DNA of 64,000 bases. Source: Isoetes taiwanensis (taxonomy: Eukaryota; Streptophyta; Lycopodiopsida; Isoetales; Isoetaceae). Below are positions 45,968 to 56,011 of the stretch, one piece after another. The notes under the pieces are model-generated. The model had not been told where the DNA came from and made no database searches. It saw only the letters and a list, made by a program, of their open reading frames with translations. The stretch is taken from contig JAJEKV010000072.1 of NCBI GenBank assembly GCA_021234155.1, positions 4,627,620-4,691,619 of the forward strand, written 5' to 3'. The position numbers and the translations under genes were made by a program. How positions within the stretch are numbered: position 1 is the stretch's first letter; each line of letters starts with the position of its first letter.

Positions 45968-48412
45968 CCAATTGGTGACATGGCATGCCAAGTAAGCAAG
46001 GTCAATTTTTTACTAGGCCATTAATGAAAAGATGTACATCTTTGGTTTTTCATGGGGTGGCGTTGGCAAATTTCGGGTGACATCACCTAGAATCCAGCAT
46101 GCCAAGGTGGCTCAAACATGCCACCTTGGCGCCAACATGCCAAGGTGACCGTTGAATCTGCCATTCAAGTGACCGGCTTCGAGTAGGCTCAAAAAAATCC
46201 AAGATCCGTCCAGGAGAACTTATCAAACCACGAAGCGTCCTGCGGGTTGACCGCGTAGAAAACCAAATGTTTTGTCGTTCGGGCAGTACAAAGGCTCCGG
46301 AATGGAGATTTGACTTCGCCATGCCATCCGGAACGGCGAAATTACCCTAGGGACCAAGTTACACGGTCATTTTTTGCAACAAAAAAAACACGAACCCTCT
46401 ACATGGCAGTATTTTGCAGCCATCTCTTAGACCAATTGACTACGAACATGTTAGAGATGAGCTACTTTGGCGCTTCTTGGAAAAAGGGTAGTCTTCTGCT
46501 ACGAAACTTGGTCTCCAGGGTAATGTCAACGTTTTGAGTCCATTGGCAGAGTCTGTTCACAGTTCCGGAGTGGGAAAGTTGCCCGTCCGTGGCCATGGTT
46601 CTTTGGGAGAGGACCTTTGGGGCGAACTGCCTCCGAAAGGTTTTAAAGGTCCATCTTCTGGCATCAACACCCTCCCTCTACGTGATGACATTGTGCAAGA
46701 TTTTGGTCGAATCTGACTAGGATATAGCCTCTGAAACGTAAACCTTGTGTGTTGCTAGGTTATTGAAGGGTTTACGTTATGGGGGTCGAGTTTTAGTCGG
46801 TTGCACTTGGGACATAGTTGAGAAGCTGCAATTGAAAACATGAAGCAATAGGAACTGATGGAATGGGTTTTGAAGTTATCCTCCTCCCAGTGTGGCAATT
46901 AGAAGTCGAGAGCGCCTTTTGCAGTAGCAAATTTATTTGGGATCATTCGGGATGGCCAATAGATCCAAACTCTGTTATTTCAGTTGCCATGGCTCCGCAT
47001 ATGCGTTTAGCAAAGGTGCACCTAGCTATCCAAGAAAATGACCACGTTTTGGCCTACGAAACTATCCAAGAAAATGACCACGCTTTGGAGGCCAAAATGT
47101 GGTCGTTTTCTTGGATAGCTAGGTGCACCTTTGCTAAATGCACATGCGGAGCCATGGCAACTGAAATAACAGAGTTTGAATCTATTGGCCATCCCGAATG
47201 ATCCCAAACAATTTTGCTACTGCAAAAGGCGCTCTTGACTTCTAATTGCCACACTGGGAGGAAGATAAATCCAAATCCCATTCCCTCAGTTCCTATTGCT
47301 TCATATTTTCAACTGCAGCTTCTCGACCATGTCCCAAGTGCAACCGACTAAAACTCGACCTCCATAACGCAAACCTTTCAATAACCTAGCAACACACAGG
47401 GTTTACATTTCGGAGGTCGTATCCTAGTCAGATTCGACCAGGATCTTGCACAATGTCATCACATAGAGGGAGGGTGTTGATGCCAGAAGACGGACCCTTA
47501 AAAGCTTCCGGAAGCAGTTCGCCCCAAAAGTCCTCTCCTGAAGGCCCCTGGCCACGGACGGGCAACTCTCCCACTCCAAAACTGTGAACTGACTCTGCTA
47601 ATGGACTCAAAATGTCGACTTTACCCTGGGGACCAAGTTTCGTGGGCAGAAGACCACCCCTTCTCCAAGAAGCACCAAAGTAGCTCATGTCCAACACGTT
47701 CATAGTCATTTGGCCTAGGAGGTGGCTGCGGAATACCGCTATGTAGAGGGTTCATATTTCTTTCGTTGCCCAAAATGACCATGTAACTTGGTCCCTGGGG
47801 TAATTTCACCATTCCGGACGACATGGCGAAGTCGAATCTCCATTCCAGAGCCTTTGTACTGCCCGAACGACAAAACTTAGTTTTCTACGCGGTCAACCCG
47901 CATGATGCTTCGTGGTTTGATAAGTCCCCTCGGACGGATCTTGGATTTTTTTGAGCCTGCTCGAAGCAGGTTACTTGAATGACAGATTCAACGGTCGGAT
48001 AGGAAAATTGAGCTCTGAGGGGGATTGGCATTTGCCCTCCGAGAGGAGCGCTGATAGGAAAGGCTATCTCGACAACCTTTCTAAGGTCCATCTCCTTGGG
48101 TCTGGCCTCTCCCCTCTGGTGAGAAAGCTGCGCAAAGTCCTGGCCTGGTTCGATTTGGGGAAGGGTGTCAGCGCTTTAAGTTCTTCAAGATCCCTCTATT
48201 CTATCCCTTGCCAAACTCCTCTACAAAAATTTCAAAGGTTATCATATTTCTTGCATAAAGTTCTAGTCATCATATCCATGTCACCATTATCTAGCCATAT
48301 CACCTAAAATTTGCCAACATCACCCAATGAAAAGACCAAAGATGGACATCTTTTCATTTTTGGCCTGGTCAAAACTTGACCTTTCTTATTTGGCATGCCA
48401 TGTCACCACTTG
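45968..48412. mobile_element. 2.4-kb near-palindromic foldback element
   Basis: The left arm runs from about 45968 (CCAATTGGTGACATGGCATG) to about 47085. The right arm, its inverted copy, runs to about 48412 (CATGCCATGTCACCACTTGG). Matching blocks at all depths include CTCCATTCC(G/A)GAGCC.. (46300/47838), the GGACCAAGTT(A/T)CA region (46345/47785) and GGTGCACCTAGCTATCCAAG (47017) against its complement at 47113-47132. The unpaired centre is about 50 bp, with doubled ATCCAAGAAAATGACCACG. Arms look about 90 percent matched by eye near the centre. Open frames occur in both arms but mirror each other and show no domain. Transcription would give a very long hairpin RNA. Target duplication not identified. 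Confidence 0.8.
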
Positions 48413-48650
48413 GGGTGCCTAGGTGGCATGCTTGAGCCTAGGTGGCATCCTGAGCCACCTTCGCATGTTGGAGCCTAGATGGCATGTTGGAGCCTGCGTG
48501 GCATGTTGGAGCCACCTTGGCATATATGAGCCACCTTGGTATGTTGGAGCCTAGGTGGCATGTTTGAGCTACCTTGGCGTATTGGAGCCTAGGTGGCATG
48601 TTTGAGCCACCTTGGCATGTTTGAGCCTAGGTGGCATGTTGGAGCCCGCT
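48413..48650. repeat. Minisatellite of GCATGTTGGAGCC(T/A) units
   Basis: About ten units of 18-26 bp alternate GCCTAGGTGGCATGTTGGA with GCCACCTTGGCATGTTTGA. The two types are partly complementary (CCTAGGTGGCATG against CATGCCAAGGTGG), so the array can fold back. Related words (CATGCCAAGGTGGCTCAAAC) are at 46100-46150 beyond the other end of the foldback element, which suggests the array belongs to that element's outer ends. Confidence 0.8.
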
Positions 48651-49490
48651 TGCTTTTTGCCTTATTCTTATTGGGACATTCATTGTTGCCCTTCTTAGAA
48701 CATGATTAGATGGTCCACGTAAAGGGCCTGACTTCATGAAGAAAAGAGTGATCTGCCTTTGTGTAGGGCCATTTTCCTATCGTGTTCTCCCCCCAACATG
48801 CTCCTTCAGTAGGTTTTTTCTTTGATTAGTCATTTTGGAGAAGTTAAGGCCACTCAGAGGTACAATGAAGAACAAACAGCCATGTTGATAGTAAGTCCCA
48901 TGTTAATAAAGTGGCACAGAAACAATAGATTGGCATGTCATAGTATGCCCTGAACAACCAGCAGTATTTTTTTTCCAACACGTAGCTTATTTTTTCAATA
49001 CATGGCAAATATCTTCAATATAACTTCCTGATTCAAGTAGCTTAGTTAGTATTTTCTTCAAATAAATCTGCATGTCTCCTGAGAACATTAAGATATAATA
49101 ATAAAGACAGTAACACGATTGTCTGGGTCATTCATCTCGGATATGGTTAACCCATCATTTCGTGCAGAAGTTAGATGGATTTGCCTACTTATAACATGCC
49201 TTGTCTTCAGCTCTAGAAGCTTCCTTCGTCTCCATCAAGTCCCATGGCATATCTATCTATCTATCTTTTCTCTTGCCAATGTAATTCATTTGGATGATTC
49301 AACTCAAAAATCCTGATCATCTTGCTGTTGGGCTCTCATAAGGAAATAGCAGAATGGGTCTGACCTGGCTTCATCTTATGAACAGTTTGTGAGATCTAGA
49401 TAACCTAAGATGCAGGTATGTTCTTAAGAAGCTTCAAATAATCATCATTTTCTTCAAATGAGGCATTCATTTAGAAGTCAGAAGCAACTA
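48651..49490. other. Stretch with no recognisable gene
   Basis: AT-rich with short frames and no domain or repeat end. Confidence 0.5.
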
Positions 49491-49499
49491 ATTTGTCTT

Positions 49500-50017
49500 A
49501 CAAGCAGCACATAAATCCCACATTAGAATGAGGCCCACAACGCTACCTACGTTCACATCTGCCCATGAAAAAGCGCAGGCATATCGCCTCCATTCGCACA
49601 GGTGCCCACCATCTCCGGATTGAGACAGGTCGATGGATTGGGGAGCCACGTCAGGATAGGGTTTGTCAGTGCTGCCAAACGGGAGCTATTGAGGATGAGT
49701 GTCACACTTTCCAGAGCTGCCCAGCATATGATCAGATTCGGACACGCTATGCTCAGTTGATTAGACCTGATGAGCCGCTACACATGATACTGGGCACGAC
49801 TTCGGTGCGCTCACTCGGATCATACATTCAGGAAGTACTGGACTTGAGGGCTCAGATATGGTGTTTTTTACCTTATCTCCACCCTTGGGAGATCTTGTGC
49901 TGAAATGTTTTAGGTTATCTGGCTACTAGGGAGCCATGAATAAATGTATTTATTTACATACTATTAATAAAAATAAAAATACCTTGCCTTCAAAAAAAAA
50001 AAAAAAAAAAAAAAAAA
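49500..50017 (+). mobile_element. LINE 3' fragment (RIETGRW-type) with a 26-base poly(A)
   Basis: The frame at 49565-49903 reads HIASIRTGAHHLRIETGRW, then PRQDRVCQCCQTGAIEDE, CHTFQSCPAYDQIRTRYAQL and SYIQEVLDL, the intact C-terminal domain of this LINE lineage (RIETGRW, CxxC, C-x-x-C-P-A-Y). The 5' part is missing. An AATAAA-type signal lies near 49939, and 26 consecutive A follow at 49992-50017. The uninterrupted A run indicates a recent insertion by target-primed reverse transcription. Confidence 0.8.
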
Positions 50018-50054
50018 GATATGCCCCCAGTCAACCATTTAATTGATGTTAGCA

Positions 50055-50212
50055 GTCTTATTGCTGCCACGGTTTTTCCCTCGAAAACCCTTCGGGGCGG
50101 GGGTTTTTTAATCCGGGCAGTAATGTGACTGCTGCGCTTTTTGTATTGGGTCCCATAGGCCGATTGATCTCCGTGGACGATAAAAACAATTCTATTCTAT
50201 TCTATTCTTAAC
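50055..50212 (+). repeat. LINE 3'-end module, copy 6, (TATTC)n tail
   Basis: The best-preserved copy: TTATTGCTGCCACGG, core GGTTTTTCCCTCGAAAACCC, GGGGCGGGGGTTTTTTAATCC, GGGCAGTAAT, TTGGGTCCCATAGGCCGATT, GATCTCCGTGGACGATAAAA, then ATTC(TATTC)n to 50210. It lies 38 bp after the poly(A) of the preceding LINE, so it is a separate insertion with a different tail type. Confidence 0.85.
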
Positions 50213-50905
50213 CATGTAAAACTGACTGCTTCACAGTAGGGAACCATGAACTTTGTGACACATAAATTAGTTTCATTTTTGCAGCTGGAGTATAAGGTGT
50301 CAGCTTACCTGAAATTGCAGCAAAATCGGAAGCCAACCCTGTAGCATCACTTACACATCATCGGACTGAAAGTCTTAGCATTAAAATATCATATAGCATA
50401 GCCTTTGAACATTCACATCATGACTCTATGTACTAAATTTTCTAACCTGATTATTGTAGCTCAAGACTTTAGTCATTTGCCCCTTAGCACAAAAATAAAT
50501 TTCAACCCTTCTAGTTCTCGCTCCAAATCTGTGCATTTCTTTTGTTGAGTTGCTTGTAACCCATTAATAGAAGCAATCATATCTAATAGGGTTTAGATAT
50601 CCTATCACAATGAAATGTAGCGGCCAAGGAGGGGACCTAATCCAAGCTAAAGAGATGGAAAACTCAGAACCAGAGCATGCAGGCCTGGTGGATTGAATCC
50701 AAAAGACCGTTTGCAACATATTGGAGATGGGAGGCCGTCATAGCTAGCGCATATAAGAGTCATTTAACTGGCCGAAGGAGGTCTGGAGATCTGGGGATCT
50801 GTGGACTGCTTTCTATAAGAGCAAGCCAAGCTGGCCATCATTTCTGAACTGGAAGATCTCTAATCTCATCTTCAGAAAGACGGCCATCAGCATTTTTATC
50901 ACACC
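50213..50905. other. Stretch with no recognisable gene
   Basis: No domain, repeat end or exon chain seen. Confidence 0.5.
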
Positions 50906-53900
50906 TAACAAGGTGACCTAGCAAACACACTAATGACCTGTGTTTGCACCACAAAAAGGAATCTTTCAAAGATTCCCTAAAAAAACCTAAAATTTGCCAC
51001 TTTTGGGGGGTCAATTGAAAAAACAGCCCTCAATTTTGATTTGCGACACCCCTTTTTTGGTCCAAAATTACAAAACTTTTGTTGTTTTGTGAATTCTAGA
51101 CACCCAAACAAGGTGTAAAATTGGAGTCACCTTTAGAAAGATCTAGGAAATACAAGAAAACTAACAAAATTAAAGAACCATTAGAATCTTGACAAAAAAT
51201 GAAAGCAAGACAAGCAAAACTTGGCGTATCTATTTGTTATTACTCTAGAAGAACCACAAGATGCTATGCACGCATAGGCAACAGAAAAACTTACAAGACA
51301 TAACTAACATGTCTGATAGCATTTGGCGCTTATACAAGACATGGAAAAACATGGAAAAACTTGGAAGAAGCTATGCGGGCTTGGCAATGGCCTTCAACAT
51401 GTACAAAAAACTCTAGCCAAAACTAGGAGGTAACGATGTGCCCACATTTAGATTATACAAGAAGTTTACGGCCTTTGAGAAGAGCAGGATTAGGAATGTC
51501 GTTATACTCGTCAACTCCTTCAGACTCGTCACCACTGTCCTCATGCCACTCTCCTCATTGTCACTTGAAGTGGTCGAAGAGCTAACCGCTGGAACACTGT
51601 CCTCATCCTGAGAAGCTTCGTCTGAACTATCCTCGCAGAAAGACTTCAGTAAGTTAACTGTTGTCGCACGTAGCCTGTTATCAACCTTGAGTGTAAAATC
51701 ATAAGCCAGCACTTGAGTTTCGTTCAGGTCCAGATTGTCCATGTGATTCTTATTCATCGTTTTCTTGCCCTTCTTGAAAGGAATTATCACAGGATCATAC
51801 CGACCAACAAAAGGATCTGTATCCTTAGTGGCGTACCAGTGAACTTTCACTACTGAAGGGAGATTGTCTTTGTGTACAATGTCTTTAACCCTTGCAATCC
51901 AGAAAGGACGCTCTTCGTCATCATCAGTCGAAGGTACAGCTATAAGCATCCCCTTACTCAAATCTGCAAGTTTTTCTGGAGTTTGGCCTTGGTTCTTTTT
52001 CAAGGCACGTCTACTTCCGAGGTACATTACACGATCAGGTTCCTTGTTGACTTCAGTACTACAGAACATGGAACCCTTTGCAAATCCTTGGTCTGCCTCA
52101 AGAAGGGGATGGACTTGGCTACCAGGCCAACAAAAAGCAACTTCCAGGGAGATGCTGTTGAGGGATTTAGTTACATTCTGCATTATTGAAAAGAAATTCT
52201 CCCACCAGCCTTTGTCCTCATCACTGAAGTACTTAAAACTTGACCTTATACTTTTCTCCATGCTGGTCAGTGAGACGAAGGGATTTTTGTCCTTGTTCTT
52301 TTCTGTGTAGTCTATGGCACTTTTCAGTGGCTGCTGAATAGCCCTTCTCATTACTTTAGTTTCAGGAACATATTTTAAATATTGTAGGCCTGCTTCAGGC
52401 TGCCAAGTTTGGGAGGTGACAAAGTACTTCCCTTGAAGATGTGCTTTACCCTCCTTGAGAAAAAAACTTTACGTGATGTTGAAATGTCAAATTATTCAAC
52501 TTATGGATAGCAGGACCTATGTCAACATGGCGCTGGAAAACAAACTCACGAAAATCAAAAGTCTCGCTAAGCACTTCGACAACTGGAGTTGGATTGTAAG
52601 CTTGCTCAATCACACTGCACAAGGGGTAAAGACAAAATGCTTTTTTCCTACGCAACCGCACAGAAAATCTGCTGAACATTTGGTCTATTTGATCATGGGT
52701 GTGGCCCACAAGTAAGAAACCAACCTTGACCTTTCGGAAGATACCCAGCTGGACCAGCATTGCGCAATAAGCAAATAAAACTTGATTTTTGTTTTCTCTA
52801 GTAGTATTGTCTAACTGTATGTACAACACTGGAGGCAGCTTCTCCTTTGCTAGCAAAATCTTATTTAGTATTGTCACCGTGAGGTTAGGATCGTTGTGTA
52901 TATTTGGATACGTCAAAAATACTCTGCACTGTACAACACCATGAAGGATCATTGCCCCAACCAGATGAAGCCTCAAAAAATCGGATTCATCTAAATCCTT
53001 TGGAACATTTATAAAATGAGGAAGTGACGTCTTCTTTTGGTCCATGCCGTCTACCACCACAGACATATATTCGAGTGGCCTCTCCAAAGATTTCTTTCTA
53101 TGTTTTGCTAGCTTCTTTCTCTCCAAGGCTTGAGCCTCTCTGTGAACTTGCAACTCTTGAGTTATCTGATCTGCAATTAAGGACATTAGTCAGTACCTTG
53201 AAGCAATAGTAAGGCTCCACAGAACTGCAACTAAGCTTTTGTAGCCGTGCTATGCACGCATAGGCAGAGCTTTTAAATAGGCGGGAAGGGGCGAAGCTAC
53301 AAGATTGAAGAGACCTACTGTGCGAGTGCTACAAGATTGAACTATGCGCACATAGACAAACTCACAAGACTAAATAGCCGTGCTATGCCCGCATAAGACA
53401 ATGTTTCTAGCCGTGCTATCGAAAAGGGATTAGACGAAAAGGACGTACTTTGTTCTAGAATAATAAGATATGAACTTCTGACTTGAACACTGAAAAAGAT
53501 CCTTGTACATGCTGTAGACTTCTTTCTTAGTAATATTGTCTGTCAGATGATATACAGGACTGTTTGGAAGTCGCTCGCAGTTGGAGTCAAAGAAACCTAC
53601 CAGCCAAGCTTTTGCTTCTAGGCAATACATACCTACCACTTTTTTTGGGTATGAATAGTCATCAATGCACGGGTTTCTGTCTAACCTCTTTTGCACTCTT
53701 GACATGCGACGACTTCCAATGGCATGTATTCTTTTAAAAGCAAGTTGGCACACTGTGTTGCTCGAAACATAGTATGAAAAATTGTCTCCAAGTTCAGGCC
53801 TTACACTGTATGCCAAGTACAACTCTTGATCACCTTTCGACATTGACAAAAACCAAACCAAACCTTTTGTAGTCTTCTGAATCCAAACCACAATAATTGT

Positions 53901-53930
53901 CCAACAACATAGGCCATGCTTCAATCTCAT
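50906..53930 (-). mobile_element. DUF7869-type DNA transposon, copy 1
   Basis: The left border comes from comparison with the second copy: TAACAAGGTGACCTAGCAAA begins both 50906 and 58252, while the sequence to the left differs. Shared text then runs through CACTAATGACCTG into the C-terminal coding region. The right border is unclear; no inverted copy of the left end was found, and coding similarity to the family fades near 53900, where a DCN1-like sequence begins. Intron-like parts contain the palindromic word GCTATGCACGCATAGGC at 51263 and 53249 and variants at 53342 and 53382. Confidence 0.65.
51413..53930 (-). CDS. DUF7869-type transposase-like protein (nearly open)
   Basis: Minus strand. 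Exon a (about 53880-53449) reads YLAYSVRPELGDNFSYYV, VCQLAFKRIHAIGSRRMSRV and WLVGFFDSNCERLPNSPVYH, the usual N-terminal half, and ends at a GTACGT donor (53448-53443). Exon b starts near 53170 after a TTGCAG acceptor. It has EYMSVVVDGMDQKKTSLPHF (first D), YIQLDNTTRENKNQVLFAYC (second D) and FLLVGHTHDQIDQMFSRFS, an RNase H-like DDE/D core. The C-terminal part (52351-51413) has PFWIARVKDIVHKDN, VHWYATKDTDPFVGRYDPV and an acidic serine tail. The only clear break is one extra T in a run near 52465; six instead of seven T would link KFF to LKEGKAHLQGKYFVTSQTW. Such proteins are common in plants and animals. A transposase role is inferred from the core motifs and from the second copy in this window. 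Confidence 0.75.
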
Positions 53931-54411
53931 TATAATTCTCGAAATCGGGCTTTACCTCTTCAGCAAAACGCAAAAAAGAAGCCCATTGATCCAGATTAAG
54001 ACCCTCGTATGCCCTTTGCTCCTTCAAGAACTCCAAAAACGAACTAAAAGCCCTTAAATGTTTCCCATTTCGCATCATAAGCTCCAACATCTGGCAAGCC
54101 ACGTCCAATTCCAAGGTCTTCTGCATCGGTTCGGTCAAGCAATACTTGAAAGCAAAGGCATAAACATCCCTAAAAATGGCCAGATCTTTGGAAACCTGGT
54201 GCCCTAATTTATCAAGAACCCTGCGCAAGAGATCAAAGAGGGAATGGATGGAATCGGGATTGGATTTTTTTGGAGGATGAGGAGGAGCTCGAGCTTGAGA
54301 TTTCTGGCGATGGCTGGATCTTCTGGGGGCTTTGGGCTTTGGATGGAACTGGAACTGATGTTCAGCCAGCAAACGGGCGGAGCAAGATTCGGCTCTGCAA
54401 GAATAGAGCAA
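53830..54411 (-). CDS. DCN1-like (DCUN1, cullin neddylation) reading frame
   Basis: A single frame of 193 codons, with DCN1 (potentiating neddylation/cullin-binding) similarity at residues about 58-173: FRDVYAFAFKYCLTEPMQKT, LELDVACQMLELMM, FLEFLKEQRAYEGLNLDQWA and ENYNEIEAWPMLLDNY. This matches plant and animal DCUN1D proteins ('FAFRYCLTEEKQK', 'NMDQW', 'AWPLILDNFVEW'). DCN1 promotes NEDD8 transfer to cullins. Residues 1-57 are S/P/R/K-rich and unlike the usual UBA or EF-hand half. After DNY the similarity ends and CGLDSEDYKRFGLV follows, within about 60 bp of the transposase frame on the same strand. The lack of introns suggests a retrocopy or a captured exon. A functional protein would lack the family's last helix. 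Confidence 0.75.
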   Translation of the reverse strand: MLYSCRAESCSARLLAEHQFQFHPKPKAPRRSSHRQKSQARAPPHPPKKSNPDSIHSLFDLLRRVLDKLGHQVSKDLAIFRDVYAFAFKYCLTEPMQKTLELDVACQMLELMMRNGKHLRAFSSFLEFLKEQRAYEGLNLDQWASFLRFAEEVKPDFENYNEIEAWPMLLDNYCGLDSEDYKRFGLVFVNVER

Positions 54412-55440
54412 ATCGATGCCCTCTTCTTCGGTGCCCTCTTCTTCGATGCCCTCTGCTCATCTAATCCTAGCTGTCCAAATATTAACCATTAAATCTCAAC
54501 CCTAAATCTCAGCCTTTGGATTTAGGGCTGGGTCCAACACTTACACTAAAAATTTATAATATACAAGAAATTTATTGCGGCGGCCTACATTTCTCTTTCC
54601 TAAATTCTTTGCTAAAAGAGGTTTTTGTGTTGGGTGGTAATCTTGATCTTGGTTCTAAGATGCAAGCAAACTATTTATATGTTAATAGAATCATATTACT
54701 TCATGAATACACACCCTACCACCACTCTCATTAAAAAACCTTCATCTAGAAGAACAAATTAAGAAGATTCCTTTTGCAGTCTCTAGTATTCTTACAAAGA
54801 CTATGGCGTCTCCTCCATCTCATGTATAAGAATCCCAACGTGCCATCAATGGCTAAAATGCATTTCAAAAATGCTATGTGAAGGTCTATACAGACTTCCA
54901 ACATGCCATCAATGGCTAAAATGCATTAGAAAAAATGCACAACTTAATAATAATCTAGAATCATGTTGCATGTGAAGATCCAATGCATATTGATATGCTT
55001 TGAGCAAAAACTAAGGTCAAAATTCAGGTCTATTCTTTAGGCCAAAATTCAAGTCTATTCTTTAGCTTGAAATTCAATGAATTCAAATAGCCTGAATTCA
55101 ATAAATTCAAAATAGAATAGAAGGAATGACAAATTGCCATGGGATAATGCGTTGTAGCCGCCACAAACGTTTCTTTTGGTCCAAACACGTGGAGTTGCAC
55201 CCAACGTTAATGTCCAATGTGTGTCTATTCAAAATTTGTCAGAACTTTAATTTGATATTAACATGCCTACACCATGGGCATGATATTAACTTGATATTAA
55301 CGTGTCCATGACAATATTCATATTGTAATTGATTTTAAGATAAACAAAAAGACATAACAGTTGCAAAAAATGTCAAATAAAATATGATGCATGTTTAACT
55401 ACTTGATGTCGTGCATTGAACAATGCACTTCGTTAATGAA
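54412..55440. other. Stretch with a small tandem duplication, no gene
   Basis: ACGTGCCATCAATGGCTAAA and its near copy recur about 61 bp apart (54839 and 54900), each followed by ATGCATT. AGGTCAAAATTCA(A)GTCTATTCTTTAG is also doubled near 55015-55060. Nothing coding is recognised. Confidence 0.5.
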
Positions 55441-55445
55441 TGAAG

Positions 55446-56011
55446 ATGAATAGAATAGAATAGAATAGAATAGAATAGAATAGAATAGAATAGAATAGAA
55501 TAGTTTTTTTAACGTCCACGGAGACCAATAGGTCATGGGACCCATACAATGGGCTAGTACAATCATTACTACTAGGATTAAAAAACCCCTGCCTCGAAAG
55601 GTTTTCAAGGGAAAAACCTTTGCAGTAATGATGATACTAGACAAGCGGAGATAATGACTACTGAGGGCTCAGTAATTGCAGACATTTATCTAGAACCTCA
55701 AGTATGTATAATGCCAAGTCATGCACAGATGGTGCTCTGAGAAGTTGTGGAAGCGTGGAATGGAATGCTAAGGTCAAAAAATGATTCCGGGCTATCTCAA
55801 AAGCAGGGCAACTCAGAAGAGTATGGCTTTCATCTTCAATAACCTGTAACTGGCAACAGGCACATAGTCTCGCTTCTCGCGGCAATTGCGGCCGCTCCCA
55901 TCTACCTGTCTCAATCCGTAGCCTGCGGGGCCCCGTGCGAATTGATGCAATAGCTACAAGCTTGTTCCTGGACAATGAAGCAAGCAAATAAGCTTGGAGC
56001 CCTGGTGCCAA
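55446..56011 (-). mobile_element. LINE 3' fragment with its own 3'-end module and (TATTC)n tail
   Basis: In minus-strand order: the C-terminal domain (56011-55658) reads ASLSRNKLVAIASIRTGPRR, LRIETGRWERPQLPREARLC, ACCQLQVIEDESHTLLSCPA and ALYILEVLDKCLQLLS. It is directly followed by the hairpin module (55640-55505: TTACTGCAAAGG, core GGTTTTTCCC, AATCC, GGGTCCCATGACCTATTGGT, CGTGGACGTT). The tail is (TATTC)n, about 11 units (55446-55502). This copy shows that the hairpin module seen elsewhere alone is the 3' UTR of this LINE lineage. The 5' part is truncated. Confidence 0.85.

Noticed and set aside
45746-45986. Continuation of the LINE reverse transcriptase frame upstream of 45727
   Set aside because: The frame stays open by chance across the 18-bp target duplication; sequence beyond it is target DNA.
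46083-47824. Open frames inside the foldback element
   Set aside because: Frames in one arm mirror frames in the other because the arms are inverted copies; no domain and no consistent coding bias.
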